Shown piece after piece: positions 39,171 through 51,500 of a stretch of 64,000 nucleotides of DNA (its first letter is position 1; each line of letters starts with the position of its first letter). The stretch is from contig NC_090281.1 of assembly GCF_037392515.1 (NCBI RefSeq), forward strand, positions 49,328,645 through 49,392,644. The letters run 5' to 3'. The position numbers were made by a program, and so were the translations under genes. The stretch comes from Haliotis asinina (lineage: Eukaryota; Mollusca; Gastropoda; Lepetellida; Haliotidae). The notes beneath the pieces are model-generated. The model searched no databases. It worked only from the letters and a program-made list of their open reading frames with translations, and had not been told where the DNA came from.

Positions 39171-39233
39171 ACTCAGTGGTGGAGTGTAACGAAAAGTACT
39201 GAGAATGCGTTTACTTAGACTGTGTTTGATCTG
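39171..39233. mobile_element. Solo terminal fragment of the hAT-type MITE family
   Basis: About 55 bp (CAGTGGTGGAGTGTAACG...TTTACTTAGACTG) match the terminal inverted repeat of the MITE at 40368. The outer end faces right, towards that element. The sequence to its left does not match the family interior, so this is a fragment. Confidence 0.7.
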
Positions 39234-39650
39234 TTCTTAGATTAACCATCTGAATATTGTTGGAGTGACGTCTCATGTGGATGGCCGGACCCTAACAACT
39301 CATGAGGGCTACCTTAGAGTAGAGTTTACAATAACTGGCATGTTAAGTTTGTGCAATTCCTGTTGGCAACGCCACAGTTCGTAGAGGTTGACTTTCAGAA
39401 ACCTGTAAACACTTAAGTCAGATATCTTGCACTGAAATTAAGCTCCCATACTATGACAAATTGTACCTTGACAAGTACACGGAACACATGTATTAAACTT
39501 CTGGTCTAATTTAAAATTAATTAATTTTACAGCAAAATGTTTCTTCTAAAATTAAACAAAATGCTTAAATTCTGAAAACATGCAAACATTGCTAAAGACC
39601 CTCTTCATTCTATGATACCTCATGATTTTTTTTTAAATGTACACGTGCAA

Positions 39651-39658
39651 TATAAAAG
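39651..39658 (+). promoter_or_regulatory. TATA-box-like motif
   Basis: TATAAAAG, about 200 nt before the ORF at 39848. It is a perfect TATA match, but in AT-rich DNA it may be chance. Confidence 0.3.
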
Positions 39659-39660
39659 TA

Positions 39661-39821
39661 ATGTCTCACTTCGTCGACAAAACAGGTGTCGAATGGGCAA
39701 TGGTGATGTTCAGTGGCGTTGTTCGACATGCGGTGGCTCCTTGAGAACAGTGAGGGTTGTCTATGTCAGCCATGAACATCGGAGGACAAGCAATGGGATA
39801 GCTTCCAGAATGTGTTCGTAG
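39661..39821 (+). pseudogene. FLYWCH-like zinc-finger fragment (weak)
   Basis: One frame reads QNRCRMGNGDVQWRCSTCGG then SLRTVRVVYVSHEH before a stop. The spacing W-R-C-x2-C...T...H-x-H resembles a FLYWCH zinc finger, a domain common in MULE-type transposases and their host-derived relatives. The usual leading aromatic residues are not evident. It overlaps the presumed leader of the ORF at 39848, and only one of the two readings is likely to be real. Confidence 0.2.
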
Positions 39822-39847
39822 CCCAAAGATATCACTTTAGTTTGTAC

Positions 39848-40120
39848 ATGTGGGCCCTGGTGATATGTCTCTGTTCGACGTCCTCATACGCCATGTGCGG
39901 CTGTCGGTACTGTGTAGAAGATATAAGCACGTTTCAGACCAGAGAACCCTCATTCCCTAAACTCGGAGCTTACAACACGCCAGACATTGGGAGACATTAT
40001 TTCGGTATAAAGGGCATTGGCCCACGTACAGTAAATAAATGCAAGGTGATATATGATGTATTGACAATACGGTTTAAAGATATACATCAGAGTAAACATG
40101 TATGTCTCGTTTATCTCTGA
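39848..40120 (+). CDS. Possible small secreted cysteine-containing protein, single exon, unrecognised
   Basis: A 90-residue ORF begins MWALVICLCSTSSYA, a plausible short signal peptide with an S-Y-A cleavage site, followed by MCGCRYCVEDIS. The mature part would have about 75 residues and five cysteines (17, 19, 22, 65 and 86), with no further membrane segment. TATAAAAG lies at 39651-39658, and AATAAA hexamers overlap and follow the stop (40120-40129). Another in-frame ATG at 39812 would add 12 residues and weaken the signal peptide. ATGs upstream in the presumed leader argue against simple translation. No homologue recognised. It sits between two hAT-type element ends, so it may be repeat-borne. 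Confidence 0.35.
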   Translation: MWALVICLCSTSSYAMCGCRYCVEDISTFQTREPSFPKLGAYNTPDIGRHYFGIKGIGPRTVNKCKVIYDVLTIRFKDIHQSKHVCLVYL

Positions 40121-40367
40121 ATAAATAAATTCCTTTTATAAACAGCGCAATTTTCATAAGTAGATTCTTATCTTTACATGTTAACAACTTATAATATTTG
40201 CCTACGGTAGATGGACAATTTAGTTCTGGTAAATTCTGCTTCTTAAATTGGAATGTGCATCACAAACAATTTGAAAATGTGGTTCATCTTCCAAACTATT
40301 GCTGCTACACATTTTACGTATTTTGCTGATTCCAACGACATCTTTAAATCTTACATTACATAGGATT

Positions 40368-40994
40368 GCAGTCTAAGTAAACTTATCCTCAGTACTTTTC
40401 GTTACACTCCACCACTGAGTCTAACAAAACCTTATGGGAGGTCGCGTCAGGTAACCTTTGAGATTGACCAATCAAAGCACAGCTTACCAAATCGCGAAAG
40501 TGCACATCCGCACATCCCTTATGAACTTTTTATCTCGAAAAGGTTCGTACACGAACGATTCCGAATGTTATTTAGCGTACGATCGCTTTCGGGTAATGCA
40601 CACGGAGTACGTACTGCCATGACAACGGTGAGTAAACAGTCGCTGAAAATAGTGTTTTTGACAATATTCAAGGATGTCAATATGCTGAAATATTAGATAA
40701 TGGTAACCATGTCAACAGAAACCCCAAAGCGTATATACTGCAAGTCAAATAACTGTTATATGCTGATTTTTGTTTGTGGAGAGATCTGTGTCAGTGACCT
40801 GAATATTTAGAAAGTCCCTCCGATCCCTAAATAGTAGCCGTTGTGTAATTGGTTAAATCTATTTAACCGCATCGCATTTGATTGGACCGTCATTGGTCGC
40901 TGAAAGGTTACCTGACGCGACCTTCTATTAGGTTTTGTTACATTCTGTGGTGGAGTGTAACGAAATACACTGAGAGTAAGTTTACTTAGACTGC
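40368..40994. mobile_element. hAT-type MITE, full length with 8-bp target-site duplication
   Basis: 627 bp flanked by a perfect 8-bp direct repeat ATAGGATT (40360-40367 and 40995-41002). Terminal inverted repeats of about 100 bp begin GCAGTCTAAGTAAACTT and continue through TTCGTTACACTCCACCAC, TAACAAAACCT and GGTCGCGTCAGGTAACC, with scattered differences between the arms. The 8-bp duplication is the hallmark of the hAT superfamily. It has no transposase, so it was mobilised in trans. Confidence 0.9.
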
Positions 40995-41657
40995 ATAGGA
41001 TTGGCAATTGCATAAATAACGTCTGTGTTTCTTTAGATATACATTGGAGATATAATACTCAACATCCAGTAATGACTTTAATGATTTATAATAAGATAAA
41101 TGAACACGCCAGACATTAGCCCTGTGTGTGTCTGCGTGGAGAGAATGAGTGAAAATATTATGACATGTCGAAGGACAGTATATAATACTAGATTATCACA
41201 CATATTTTAAAACCTGGTTTGACAGCATTAAAATGTATCAACATTAACATAAAACTATCGATTTACGAACACAATATAAACGGGCGCAAGAGATCGCTTC
41301 CATACGATGAAAGACCACCATACGAGGGTCCGTGAGGATTTGCAATACGTCTGCTTCCTGCATGGCTCCCCAGCAGGATTTATAGCATTTCTTCAGCTGC
41401 CAGCAAAGCAATGTCAGCCATTACTCTAAATTGTACAAATACCACGTTATATATCTATGAACATGAATGATGTGGGCAAAAATACATTGTCGGGTATATA
41501 TGGGTAGCATGGTGACCTGCACAAATCTCCATGGACAACCCAAGTTGGTGTTCCTGACAGTTGCTTTTCATGTAAATTACTTATTTCTGCTGCAGAGTCT
41601 TTTGCATAGATCCCGGATGTAACATTTGATAACAGCATTAAACCCACTCATGATTTT

Positions 41658-41875
41658 TGGGGTAGCCTAATGATTAAAACGTTGGTATGTTATGCTGAAG
41701 ACCTAGATTCGATTTCCCATGTGGGTACAATTGGTGAAGCCAAGTTTTGGTGCCCCCGCCGTGATATTGTGGGAATGTTGTTAAAAGCGGCTTAAAATTA
41801 AACTCTCTCACTGGCGTCCCCCGTCCTGACATTGCTTGAATGTCGCTAAAAGCAGTCTAAAACATTTCACTCGTG
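41658..41875 (+). mobile_element. tRNA-derived SINE (family A) with duplicated tail
   Basis: Head GGGGTAGCCTAATGATTAAAA and box B GATTCGATTTCCC. The 3' part (CCCCCGCCGTGATATTGTGG) is followed by a second diverged copy of the same tail (TCCTGACATTGCTTGAATG). Confidence 0.75.
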
Positions 41876-42749
41876 GTTTGGGAGGTGTCGATCAGACACA
41901 TGACTGTTTCCGGGAATGTGCCTGTGGAACAATTTGTTGGAACAATTTAATGGGATATGTAGGTGAGTGAGTGAGATCTATTGCAACGACGGCCCCAACT
42001 GATGGAACTGGTCGTGGAATTGTATCTTGGCCTCTTCAAGTTCATTGACCTTACTTGTTTTTCCACTGAAAAGTGCACATACTCTAATCGCCGATGTGCT
42101 TGGTGCCTTCGCAGGACATGAATTTTCAACCCGTAACTTTTTACCATAGTGCGTGGATCACGTGCTGCACGTGTACATCCTGGTATGTGCAAGTGGTGAT
42201 GGCATGTGTTTTTATAAATAGAACAGGAAACAAATGCACGTTCTGTATGTGATGAGCGTTAAACTTAGACCAACCCTAGTTATTCTTCATGTTTTATTTA
42301 AAGTGTGTACCCCCTTGTAATACAAACCAACAATAACAATTTGATCTATGGTCGTTTGTAAACAACTTTTATCCTAAGTTGAATACAATTATGTGGTACG
42401 ATTATGAAGATTCGCAATCATATTTTCACTCTTCTTGATTTACTTTTTTAAAATGAAATTCACCGGTACGTCTTTATTGCAAACTGACTGAGCGGTGTAA
42501 AATTACCTCACTCATGTCACTCATGACGACGGCTCAGCATAAACAGACAGTGACAAAGAAGGTGAAGCAATATGGTCATATATGGTCCACATACTGCAAC
42601 GACACAGAATACTAGTCCGACATAAAGCTGAAATGTTGTAGATTAAGCGGAACAAAATAATGGCCAACACAGTACAAGCAAGGGACATATCGTGGATTAA
42701 CAGTCATATTCCGTGAGATTTGAATACGATATAATTTAAGAGACCAGTT

Positions 42750-42850
42750 GGGCCCCGTTCCTCAAAGCGATAGTAACCCTTAGGTGATCGTAACTCCCAT
42801 ACATTTACAGACTTACGACTGCCTAGCGCTACCTTTGAGGAACGGGGCCC
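42750..42850. mobile_element. Compact GGGCCCC fold-back element
   Basis: 101 bp with arms GGGCCCCGTTCCTCAAAG and CTTTGAGGAACGGGGCCC, perfect over 18 bp. The interior (GTGATCGTAACTC, GACTTACGACTG) matches the element at 7995. Confidence 0.85.
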
Positions 42851-42851
42851 A

Positions 42852-42967
42852 GGGTCTATATTTTCGAAACTCTCTTAGCGCTAAGATACGTGTAGTCGTA
42901 AGTGTCATACATAAACATTAACGTAGGACTATCGTAGATCAAGACATCTTCGAAAATGTAGGCTCAG
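42852..42967. mobile_element. Second fold-back element beside the GGGCCCC element
   Basis: Arms near TATATTTTCGAAACTCTCTT and its imperfect mirror AAGACATCTTCGAAAATGTA. As at 7.9 kb, two hairpins of different arm sequence lie back to back. Confidence 0.6.
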
Positions 42968-43148
42968 GTGCCATTGTACTATACAGCCCTAGTGCCAAGA
43001 ATACCGTATGTCCGTCCATGTTAAAATATTTGAGTTACGGTCACTTTAGCGCTAAGATCGCAGAGTACAAGCACACTGGTGGTTCTGTAATGTCACGTAT
43101 GTGTAAAATGTTTACGGTTTAACCAAAACCGTGACGGTCTGAGTTAGA

Positions 43149-43405
43149 GTGAGTGAGTGAGTTTTAGTTTTACGCCGCACTCAGCAATATTCCAGCGGTC
43201 TGTAAATAATCGAGTCTGGACCAGACAATACAGTGATCAACAACATGAGCCTCGATCTGCGTAATTGGGAACCGATGACGTGTCAACCAAGTCAGTTTGC
43301 TGACCACACGATCCCGTTAGTCGCCTCTTACGACAAGCTGAGTCGCCTTTAATGGCAAGCATGGGTTGCTGAAGGCTTATTCTACCCCGGGACCTTCACG
43401 GGTCT
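43149..43405 (-). mobile_element. SINE family B, full copy with 11-bp duplication
   Basis: GTGAGTGAGTGAGTTTTAG tail at left, CCCCGGGACCTTCACGGGTC head at right. Flanks TCTGAGTTAGA at 43138-43148 and 43406-43416 are identical, so it is fairly young. Confidence 0.9.
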
Positions 43406-44132
43406 TCTGAGTTAGAATTTGTCTTCAGTAGGTTCATAGTCGGGAAGCAGACAAACGTAATTTCCTTCTTTGAAAATAGTGTCTGTTTAGTGGGAGAGAC
43501 AGAATATACTGGCATCTACTTTGTGGGACTTGACATAGCTGAGTGATCTTAAAGTGTCTACGTTGTGGGACGCAAGAAAAAGGCTAAGGCTACCATAAAG
43601 CGGACACTTTTTATGTGGACACATTATTCAACATAGGACGACAAATACAGATGACAATAACAAAACGTGATTTACAAGCACTTGGCATGTCACGATGTAA
43701 GATGAACAGGTTGATTCTACACACTTCCAGTACGGCGAAACTTGTTCTTGTTGAAGTATAGCTGTCTTCCCCGAACGCTCTCTATGAACTTAACTCGTAA
43801 CTTGTACATTTGCCATTTTTCATGCAAGGGTGATGAAACTTTAATGACACCATACTTACATACCCAATGCACAAAAACAACGAAATGGTCTACTCCTACA
43901 GTGTTTTCATAGTACAAGAGTAGATAATAATATGATAACAATCACCTTTTATTGTAAAATGTCTTCAATTGTTTTGAGTTTCTTTTTCTCGGCGTTTGAT
44001 TTAATGAATGTGTTTACTTCGCGGCATATACTCCATTTTAGAATTGTCTACATAGCGGCACCCTATTCATTTCCGCGTTATCTACTTCGCGGTACTTGGA
44101 AAAATTGATTTATCTACATCCCGGTACGACAC

Positions 44133-44290
44133 CCTTCAGTAACCAATGTCTGTGGCAAGTGGCGACTAACGGGATCGGGTGATCAGACTCGCTGAATGGA
44201 TTATATGGTCCAGACTCGATTACATGTATTTACACACCGCCGCCATATAGCTTCAGTATTGTGGCCTAAAGCTAAACTCACTCATGCGTC
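44133..44290 (+). mobile_element. SINE family B, partial
   Basis: CGACTAACGGGATCGGGTGA, GGTCCAGACTCGATTACATG, GCCGCCATATAGCTTCAG and CTAAACTCACTC, with internal loss. Confidence 0.75.
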
Positions 44291-44637
44291 TGGTGGTGGG
44301 CTTTTCCCGTTTGTACGCTGTTTAATGGTCAGGTAATCCCGTTGTTCGCCTCTTACAACAAACACGGGCTGCTGAGGACGAATTCTGAACTGAATTTCTG
44401 TTGGCGAGCACATAAATACCATAACGCTACTTGCTTATGACACTTCATAGCAAGAGGTTGTAAAAAGTATTAAAATGGGGAAAATACCTAACCCTGAAAA
44501 TAAAATCTCTTCTCAAAATGGCGTTTGTACACCTGTAACAGCAGCTATTGTTCTTACATAATTAAAACCACGAAATCACTAAACTGGCTACAAAGAATAT
44601 CGGACCACCCAATATGCAGGTACGATCCTGAACATGG

Positions 44638-44840
44638 GATAGAATTGGCCTTCAGTAACCCATGCTTGTTCTAAGACACGACTAACAGGACTGGGCAGGA
44701 TTGGGCCGTCCACATCATATCCCAGTTGCGTAGATCATTACTCATGCTGTCGATCATAGTATTGCCTCGTCCAGAGTTAATTATTTACAGATTGTCGCCA
44801 TTTAGCGGGAATATTGCTGAATGAGGCATTACACAACAAA
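44638..44840 (+). mobile_element. SINE family B, diverged
   Basis: TTGGCCTTCAGTAACCCATG, ACTAACAGGACTGGG, TCATGCTGTCGATCA and TAGCGGGAATATTGCTGAAT; no clear tail. Confidence 0.7.
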
Positions 44841-45261
44841 CCAACAACAACATCCACTATTCAGTTTTCCTAGGACACAACATTTGTCATATTGTTTTGT
44901 TGTTTCCCATATTTTATTCATAATGTTTTATATACAACAGCTTTTCACCAAATAACGACTATTGATGATTTGCACTTTCTACAGATTCAGCTGATGAGTC
45001 TTCAACGTCTTCTGACAAGATTCTGTAAAATGTTGAAGACGGGCCTTAATAGTATCCTGATCATACTGATGAGGCTGTGTCCTAATGCCTAATGTGTTGG
45101 TAATGCCCAAGTCTAACTGAGCAGAGGGCATCATGCTTGTCAATGCTGGTCACTTAAGTTTGATTCTTTGACTGGCACTACACGTGAAGCAAATATTTGC
45201 ATCAGATATCCTTTCATATCCCAGTAGTTTCTGCACCAGAATATCCGAAGTAAATCTGGGT

Positions 45262-45305
45262 CCCGTCTACAAAGCAGGTGTAGATTCTACAAAGCAGGTG
45301 TAGAT
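45262..45305. repeat. Two direct copies of a 20-bp word
   Basis: TCTACAAAGCAGGTGTAGAT occurs twice back to back downstream of EIF3F. Confidence 0.8.
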
Positions 45306-45485
45306 CTATGATGGTAAATCAAAAACATCAGCTCTGCAGTCATCTCGTAGAACAGGACCCTGGTACTAAATCTTTATTTTATGTAACCCCACAAAACTTT
45401 GCTGCAACACAGCATCCCACACTCCTCAGAAGCAAAGGTGCTGTCGATTCCTAACTGTCGATTCCTAATTGTCTCTTGACAATGA

Positions 45486-45491
45486 TTTATT
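45486..45491 (-). terminator. EIF3F poly(A) signal
   Basis: AATAAA on the - strand, about 45 nt after the EIF3F stop codon. It implies a very short 3' UTR. Confidence 0.65.
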
Positions 45492-45535
45492 GAGGTCTAT
45501 GATACAAAGGTGGGCATATATAAATAGGGCTGTAG

Positions 45536-48500
45536 TTAAGAGGAGAGCTGACTGAGTTTCTCGTTGAGGGCCAGCTGGGTCCTGGTGAGATTCGTCAGGT
45601 ACACCACCATCAGCAAGTCCTGAAAGCACACAAGAGGGCTGGTGTCAACACAAAAACAAATAACATTCATAAATAACATACCCTTCTGCTTAGTTTTGAA
45701 AGTTAACAAGTCTCTTTAAGCAAGACAACTGCACAACGAAGAACATTGGCTTATCTTTGATAGTGAACCTGTGAAGGTTCCGGGGTAGAATAGGCCTTCA
45801 GCAACCCATGCTTGCCATAAAAGGTGGCTATGCTTGTTGTAAGAGGCGACTAACGGGATCGGGTGGTCAGACTAGCTGACTTGGTTGACACATGTCATCA
45901 GTTCCCAATTGCGCAGATCGAGGCTCATGTTGTTGATCACTGGATTGTCTGGTCCAGACTTGATTATTTACAGACCGTTGCCATATAGCTGGAATATTGC
46001 TAAGTGCGACGTAAAACTAAACTCACTCACTCACTGATAGTGAATTGTGGGAAGAAAAGATGACGTCAAGCAGTTCACAGACATTTACCAAACCCAGAGT
46101 ATGAAATAGTGTGAACCTGAATTAAAATTTACAAAATGGGTTCTGGCATGCCAAGAAACACTGACACCCTAGACCGATGAGCCATCCATTGGCAGTTTTT
46201 GGCCTTATGAATCTACAACGGCATCCTGAAAAGAGCAGACTCTGATGGACATAATGCCAACAATCTTATTCAAGAACAAACTAATGTTAGACTGTGAGAA
46301 ACACAAACCTTCATGTTGGAATTCAGCATAGACTCGAAGTCTTCTGTGTCAGTGTGGGGTATACTGGTAACAATGTTCATCAGCATCCTCCCTGTCTTGC
46401 TGTCAGCAGGCAACTTGCCACTCTGCAATAAACAACATACTCTTCACATTCCACAAATATGTTCCTCACTCCCTGAAAAGATGTTCTTCACACCCTGAAA
46501 TATGTTTTTCATGCACTGAAAAGATGTTCTTCACACCATGGCAAGCCATTCTACACATACACACAACACAATCAAAACAGGTCAAAAAGAAAAAGGAAAT
46601 ATTGTATCCAATCTCTAATACTTAACCATCAGCCCACTGTTCAAGCATCTAATTCCACTGCCCATGCTCGCAATACATACCAGGACATCATCAACGTAGG
46701 ACAAGACGAGGACTATGATTTCCTTTAGTTTCTTTGTGGAGCTCTCAACAAGTGCCAGGTCTGAAGACATAGACACACTTCTCTTGTTCACAGTCTTGCC
46801 TTGCTGAAGAACGTTCACTGAAAACCAAACAAAATGTTCTTTCACAATTCTAGTTTATAGCTAGTCTGGCTTCAATAGAACATGTATGTTCACTGTTTTC
46901 TAACATTTTTGTACAGTTTAAATTCACAACAAAATTATAGGCTTGAAAATATGGTCCTTAAATGCCACCACAAATAATGCATTTCTTTTCTACTCAGCAC
47001 AGTAGACACAGTTTTGTTTCCTTGCCCTCAAACCAGTGCTTCAGAATATGGAGCAATCCTCATTATCTTGGTAAGATCAATCACAAACCAACAGGTCACA
47101 GTGCAGTCTCTACAAACTTGATTCCATGACACAGCTTAACATGGATACTTCATTAATGAGTGAGTATGGCTTTATGCCACTTTTCCAACATTCCATGGCA
47201 GGTGACACCAGAAATGGGCTTTGCACATTGTACCCCATCCTCAATCTCCAGGGTATACGTTCCAATGAATCTCCACTATACCCTGGATGTATCTATGGCT
47301 CAGCTTGAAAATTTATTACCTCCCCTTGCTGTTATTCTCACAGTAGCCACTCAGCTAAGCCGGCGTTACAGCTGAACAACTTTGCCGGAGTCAGCAAAAC
47401 TAGCGGTCGTAGATGCAAAGGTTTGTTCGCAGTGTGACTCAGATTTTGCAGAAATCATACAGACACATTGATAGGTCCGAAAATTTTACAAAATATATGC
47501 AAGAACTCCTTCTGCCTCTTTCACAGACCCTGTGCATGGTTCGTGTTGCCAAGTTTAATCGGTTAGATAATTTAAAAAGCGAAAATGAGTTGTGATTGGT
47601 TCACTCAACTTCCCAACATATACACCTGAATGGATAAAAAGACTGCCAAGGGAGGTAATAGGTAATACATTTATCGGGCCGTAGATGCATCCAGTGTATA
47701 GTGCAGTCTTATCAGAAAGTATCCCTGGAGACATCGAGGATGATTGTACCCATGTGGGGAATTGAAGCTGGGTCTTCAGTGTGACAAGCTAATGCTTTAA
47801 CCACTAGGCTACCCCTCCACCCTGTACTCCATACCGTCGTACCGGAAGAGTGTACAGACACCGAGGTGAACAGTCCTTGTTTTATCTCCTTAATCCTGAG
47901 TACAAAGCAGGGTATTAACAGGGTATTATCTCTTGAAGCCAAAAACACAGCCTAACAACACTCACACTCTCCAGACAAATGCTCTGAAAGACAACAGAGA
48001 TTACAACCTCATTGTGAGATGCCCTTCAGAGAAGCTATGCCCTAGTAAAGAAGCATGACAACACTAACCTCCGATCTGTTCTGGCTCGTATCTGACAATA
48101 TCGATAGTCACTGGTGTAAACATTGTTCCAACAGTCCTTCCTGGGACACCCATTGGAGTGCTGAAAACATTTATAACTAAGTTGAGGGCTTGTCACTCTG
48201 CATTTATGACATGGCATGGCAACAATAACACACTGCCAAATGCTTCAGAGGACACCTTGGTTCAGCCAAGAGTAGAAATACATAAAAGTCATATTTTCTG
48301 TTTATGTATACAAGCATTCATTTCTATATCCTACTGATACCTTTATTATCAGCAATGTCTATTTACATGCATCCAGTTAATGATTAGTGGCAGATCATGA
48401 GAGGGGTTGATGCACCAAAACATGGTGTTAACAACTTGCACTCATGCTGAACACTGTATTCCTGCTGCAAGGTCTGCTGTTCAAGGCTCTCTGGTGAGGC

Positions 48501-51500
48501 GTGAATGCTGAGGAATATATCTTAGCTGCCAATTGTTTGCCAACCACCTGTGACTTGCATACAACATTGATTCTCACCTGACATATGCCTTCATGCCAAG
48601 TTTGCCGGTCTTGACTGTTGTGTCAACTGTGAGGTGTACTGGGTTCTTGGCCTCTCTGGAGTAGTACTCATGGATTAACACTGAGTGGCTTGACACGTCC
48701 CCACTGGTAGAATACCTGCCAAATCAAAAGGCAATTGCCAGACTGGCACAACAGCAAGCAAAAGCATGCTTTCAAGATTTCACAATGGATGTTAATAACT
48801 GAATTACGTGAATTCTGACTTGGGCTTATATTAATATTATCAGGCTGGCTAAAAAGATTGATAATCAGAAATATCATTGACGGGTGAGGTGAAATGGTGT
48901 ATAACGTCGTGCTTGAGAATATTTTGCTCATATGAGTATGTGCATGTGTGTGCATGTGTGTGCATGTGTGGCTGCTTGTACTAGCCCAGACTTCTGCTGG
49001 TTTCACAGTGCCAGCTCACTGAAAAAAGATGCCACAGTTAAGCATGAATACCCTGTGGCCCCTACTCAGACACATTATACAGACTCAGACTCGCATTAAT
49101 ACTGGGCACCAGGCAGGGACCAACAACAATCATGTCTTACACTTCTTTTAGTATGACAGGATTGAACCTTTGACCTTCTGCTCTCTGGGCTGACACTCTT
49201 ACCAATACACCACAGGCAGTCATCATTGATGGGAAAAAATATGAACAATTATCATACATGAGTTACTGTGACACTCTTACCACTAAACCACAGGCAGTCA
49301 TCATTGATGGGAAAAAATATGAACAATTATCATACATGAGTTACTGTGACACTCTTACCACTAAACCACAGGCAGTCATCATTGATGGGAAAAAATATGA
49401 ACAATTATCATACATGAGTTACTGTGACACTCTTACCACTAAACCACAGGCAGTCATCATTGATGGGAAAAAATATTAACGATTATAATGCATGAGTGAT
49501 GTGATACATATGGATTTCTTTTGGACTTTATAGAAGCATTTTAGCCCTGTTACTTCTCTGATGTTTATCGACAATCTGCACACCATCACATCTGTATGAT
49601 TTATATGAATGTTTGAGTGAGCAAGTGAGTTTAGTTTTACGCCGCACTCAGCAATATTCCAGCTATATGGCAGCGGTCTGTAAATAATCGAGTCTGGACC
49701 AGACAATCCAGTGATCAACAACAAGAGCATCAATCCGTGCAGTGGGGAACCAATGACATGTGTCAACCAAGTCAGCGAGCCTGACCACCCGATTCCGTTA
49801 GTCGCCTCTTACAACAAGCATAGTCGCCTTTTATGGCAAGCATGGGTTGCTGAAGCCAGTGAAGGCCTATTCTACCCCAGGACCTTCACGGGTTGTATGA
49901 ATGTTTGAAATATTTACCAGCCCACGATAACTTCTGATGCATTAACCTTGCGATACAGCTCATACATATTTCTGGCATACTCAATGTCTATGGCCACCTG
50001 TAATGAAAAACAATTAATAAACTGTCATGACCATGAATTATGAATTTTGACAACACCGACTTGTGCAATGACATTTAGTCATTAACAAATAATTTCATCA
50101 AACACAACTGATTAATAATTTAAATAATAGTACATGAAACAAGGTCTTAAGAAAATCCTCCAAACCTTTCATAAGCATTTAGCAGTTATGTGAACACATG
50201 GTACTTTTAAGGAAAAGAATTTCTAGATTGCAACTGTTACTCTATAGGGATGCATCTTGCCCTTTCATCAGGCAAGCAAATAGGTTCTGGATAAACCTTC
50301 TAAAATCTACCGAGTAAAGTCATACACCATGAAACCGAGTTATAAATTATTAAAACACACCTCATCATCTGATTCATTGTGTGGCACAGCAAAACAATTA
50401 GTCACTTCTACTGCACCTTTGTCATACGATCCTGAAACACAAGAGATGCAAGTTTGACAACAGATGTACATAACAGATAACACAGACTAGTTTCAGCTAG
50501 TTGTTACCGATCATTTAATACAAGTGAGTTCAGTTTTATGTCACTTTCATAAATATTCCAACATTATCATCAGAAATTGGTTTCACACATTCCACTCGAA
50601 GAGCTGGGAATGGGAACCAAATCCATTATCAGTCATCAGAGATGATTGCATGCTTTAAACCTGTAAGACTTAAAGTTCACCATCTTTCAATGCAAGATGT
50701 ATAAAAAGCATCATGGCTACCTGTATATGCAAATGATCTTTTTGTTTTGTATTTAATGTAAACATGACAGATGGGAGCATAATTACTCATTGCTGATGCC
50801 TTTGTTGTGGGTTTTAGCGTACACAGAAATTTTAGCCACACCAAACACTTCACACAAAGTTTCAGATTCACAGCTTGTAGTTTAAAAGGTTTTATACAAC
50901 AAGCAGAAATGACTGGAATCCAGCTTGTCACAGAGAAGAAGCTGGGCCACATTTCTGAAATTGTATCTGTGCCAACAACAACCACATCAAAAGGAACAGC
51001 ACTAGAATTATTAACATCAAAATTGTCATAATCCATCCAGCGACTTGAGACATGCCAAAGAGTATATTCTCTCAGACTCAAAATAATCTAAAAACGATAT
51101 TCCCTCAAAGCTGATCTGAGACTGAAGAATATACTGCAATAACAAATGGCCAATTTTCTGAATAATCAGTTGTATGCAGCACATTTTTTTATGTTGTTCA
51201 CAGATACAGCATGACTGCATGTATGATTTGTAGCAATGTGTTTTATTTTTCATCTACATTGTATCATATGACTTCACTGACTTTACATGCATAACAATAA
51301 TAATATCAGAAATAAATTTTGATGGCTGGTTTGTCGGTTAATGGCACACTAAGTAATACTGCAGTTATATGGTGGCAATCTGTAAATCATCCAGGATGGA
51401 CAAGACAATCTAGTGATTAACATCATGAATGAGCATTGATTAAAAGAGTGAGTGAGTGAGTTTACTGTATGGTGGTGGGCTGTAAATAATCAAGTCTGGA

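Larger units (their letters stand above)
37007..45485. other. Repeat-rich spacer between SAP30L and EIF3F
   Basis: Holds the 150-bp repeat, hAT MITEs, fold-back pair, four SINEs and the ORF at 39848. The part 38.1-39.1 kb is richer in CG and carries no ORF or repeat I can name; it may be an unrecognised mobile element. Confidence 0.6.

Noticed and set aside
39168-40425. A 1.25-kb element with inverted ends AGACTCAGTGGTGGAGTG
   Set aside because: The flanks show no target duplication, and the right end belongs to the complete MITE at 40368-40994.
47966-47983. 18-nt microexon in EIF3F (acceptor CAG, then AGCATTTGTCTGGAGAGT, donor GTGAGT)
   Set aside because: It fits phase, but joining 48069 directly to 46817 gives [10 protein letters not shown], which matches the eIF3F family (IGVDLIMK) without an insertion.
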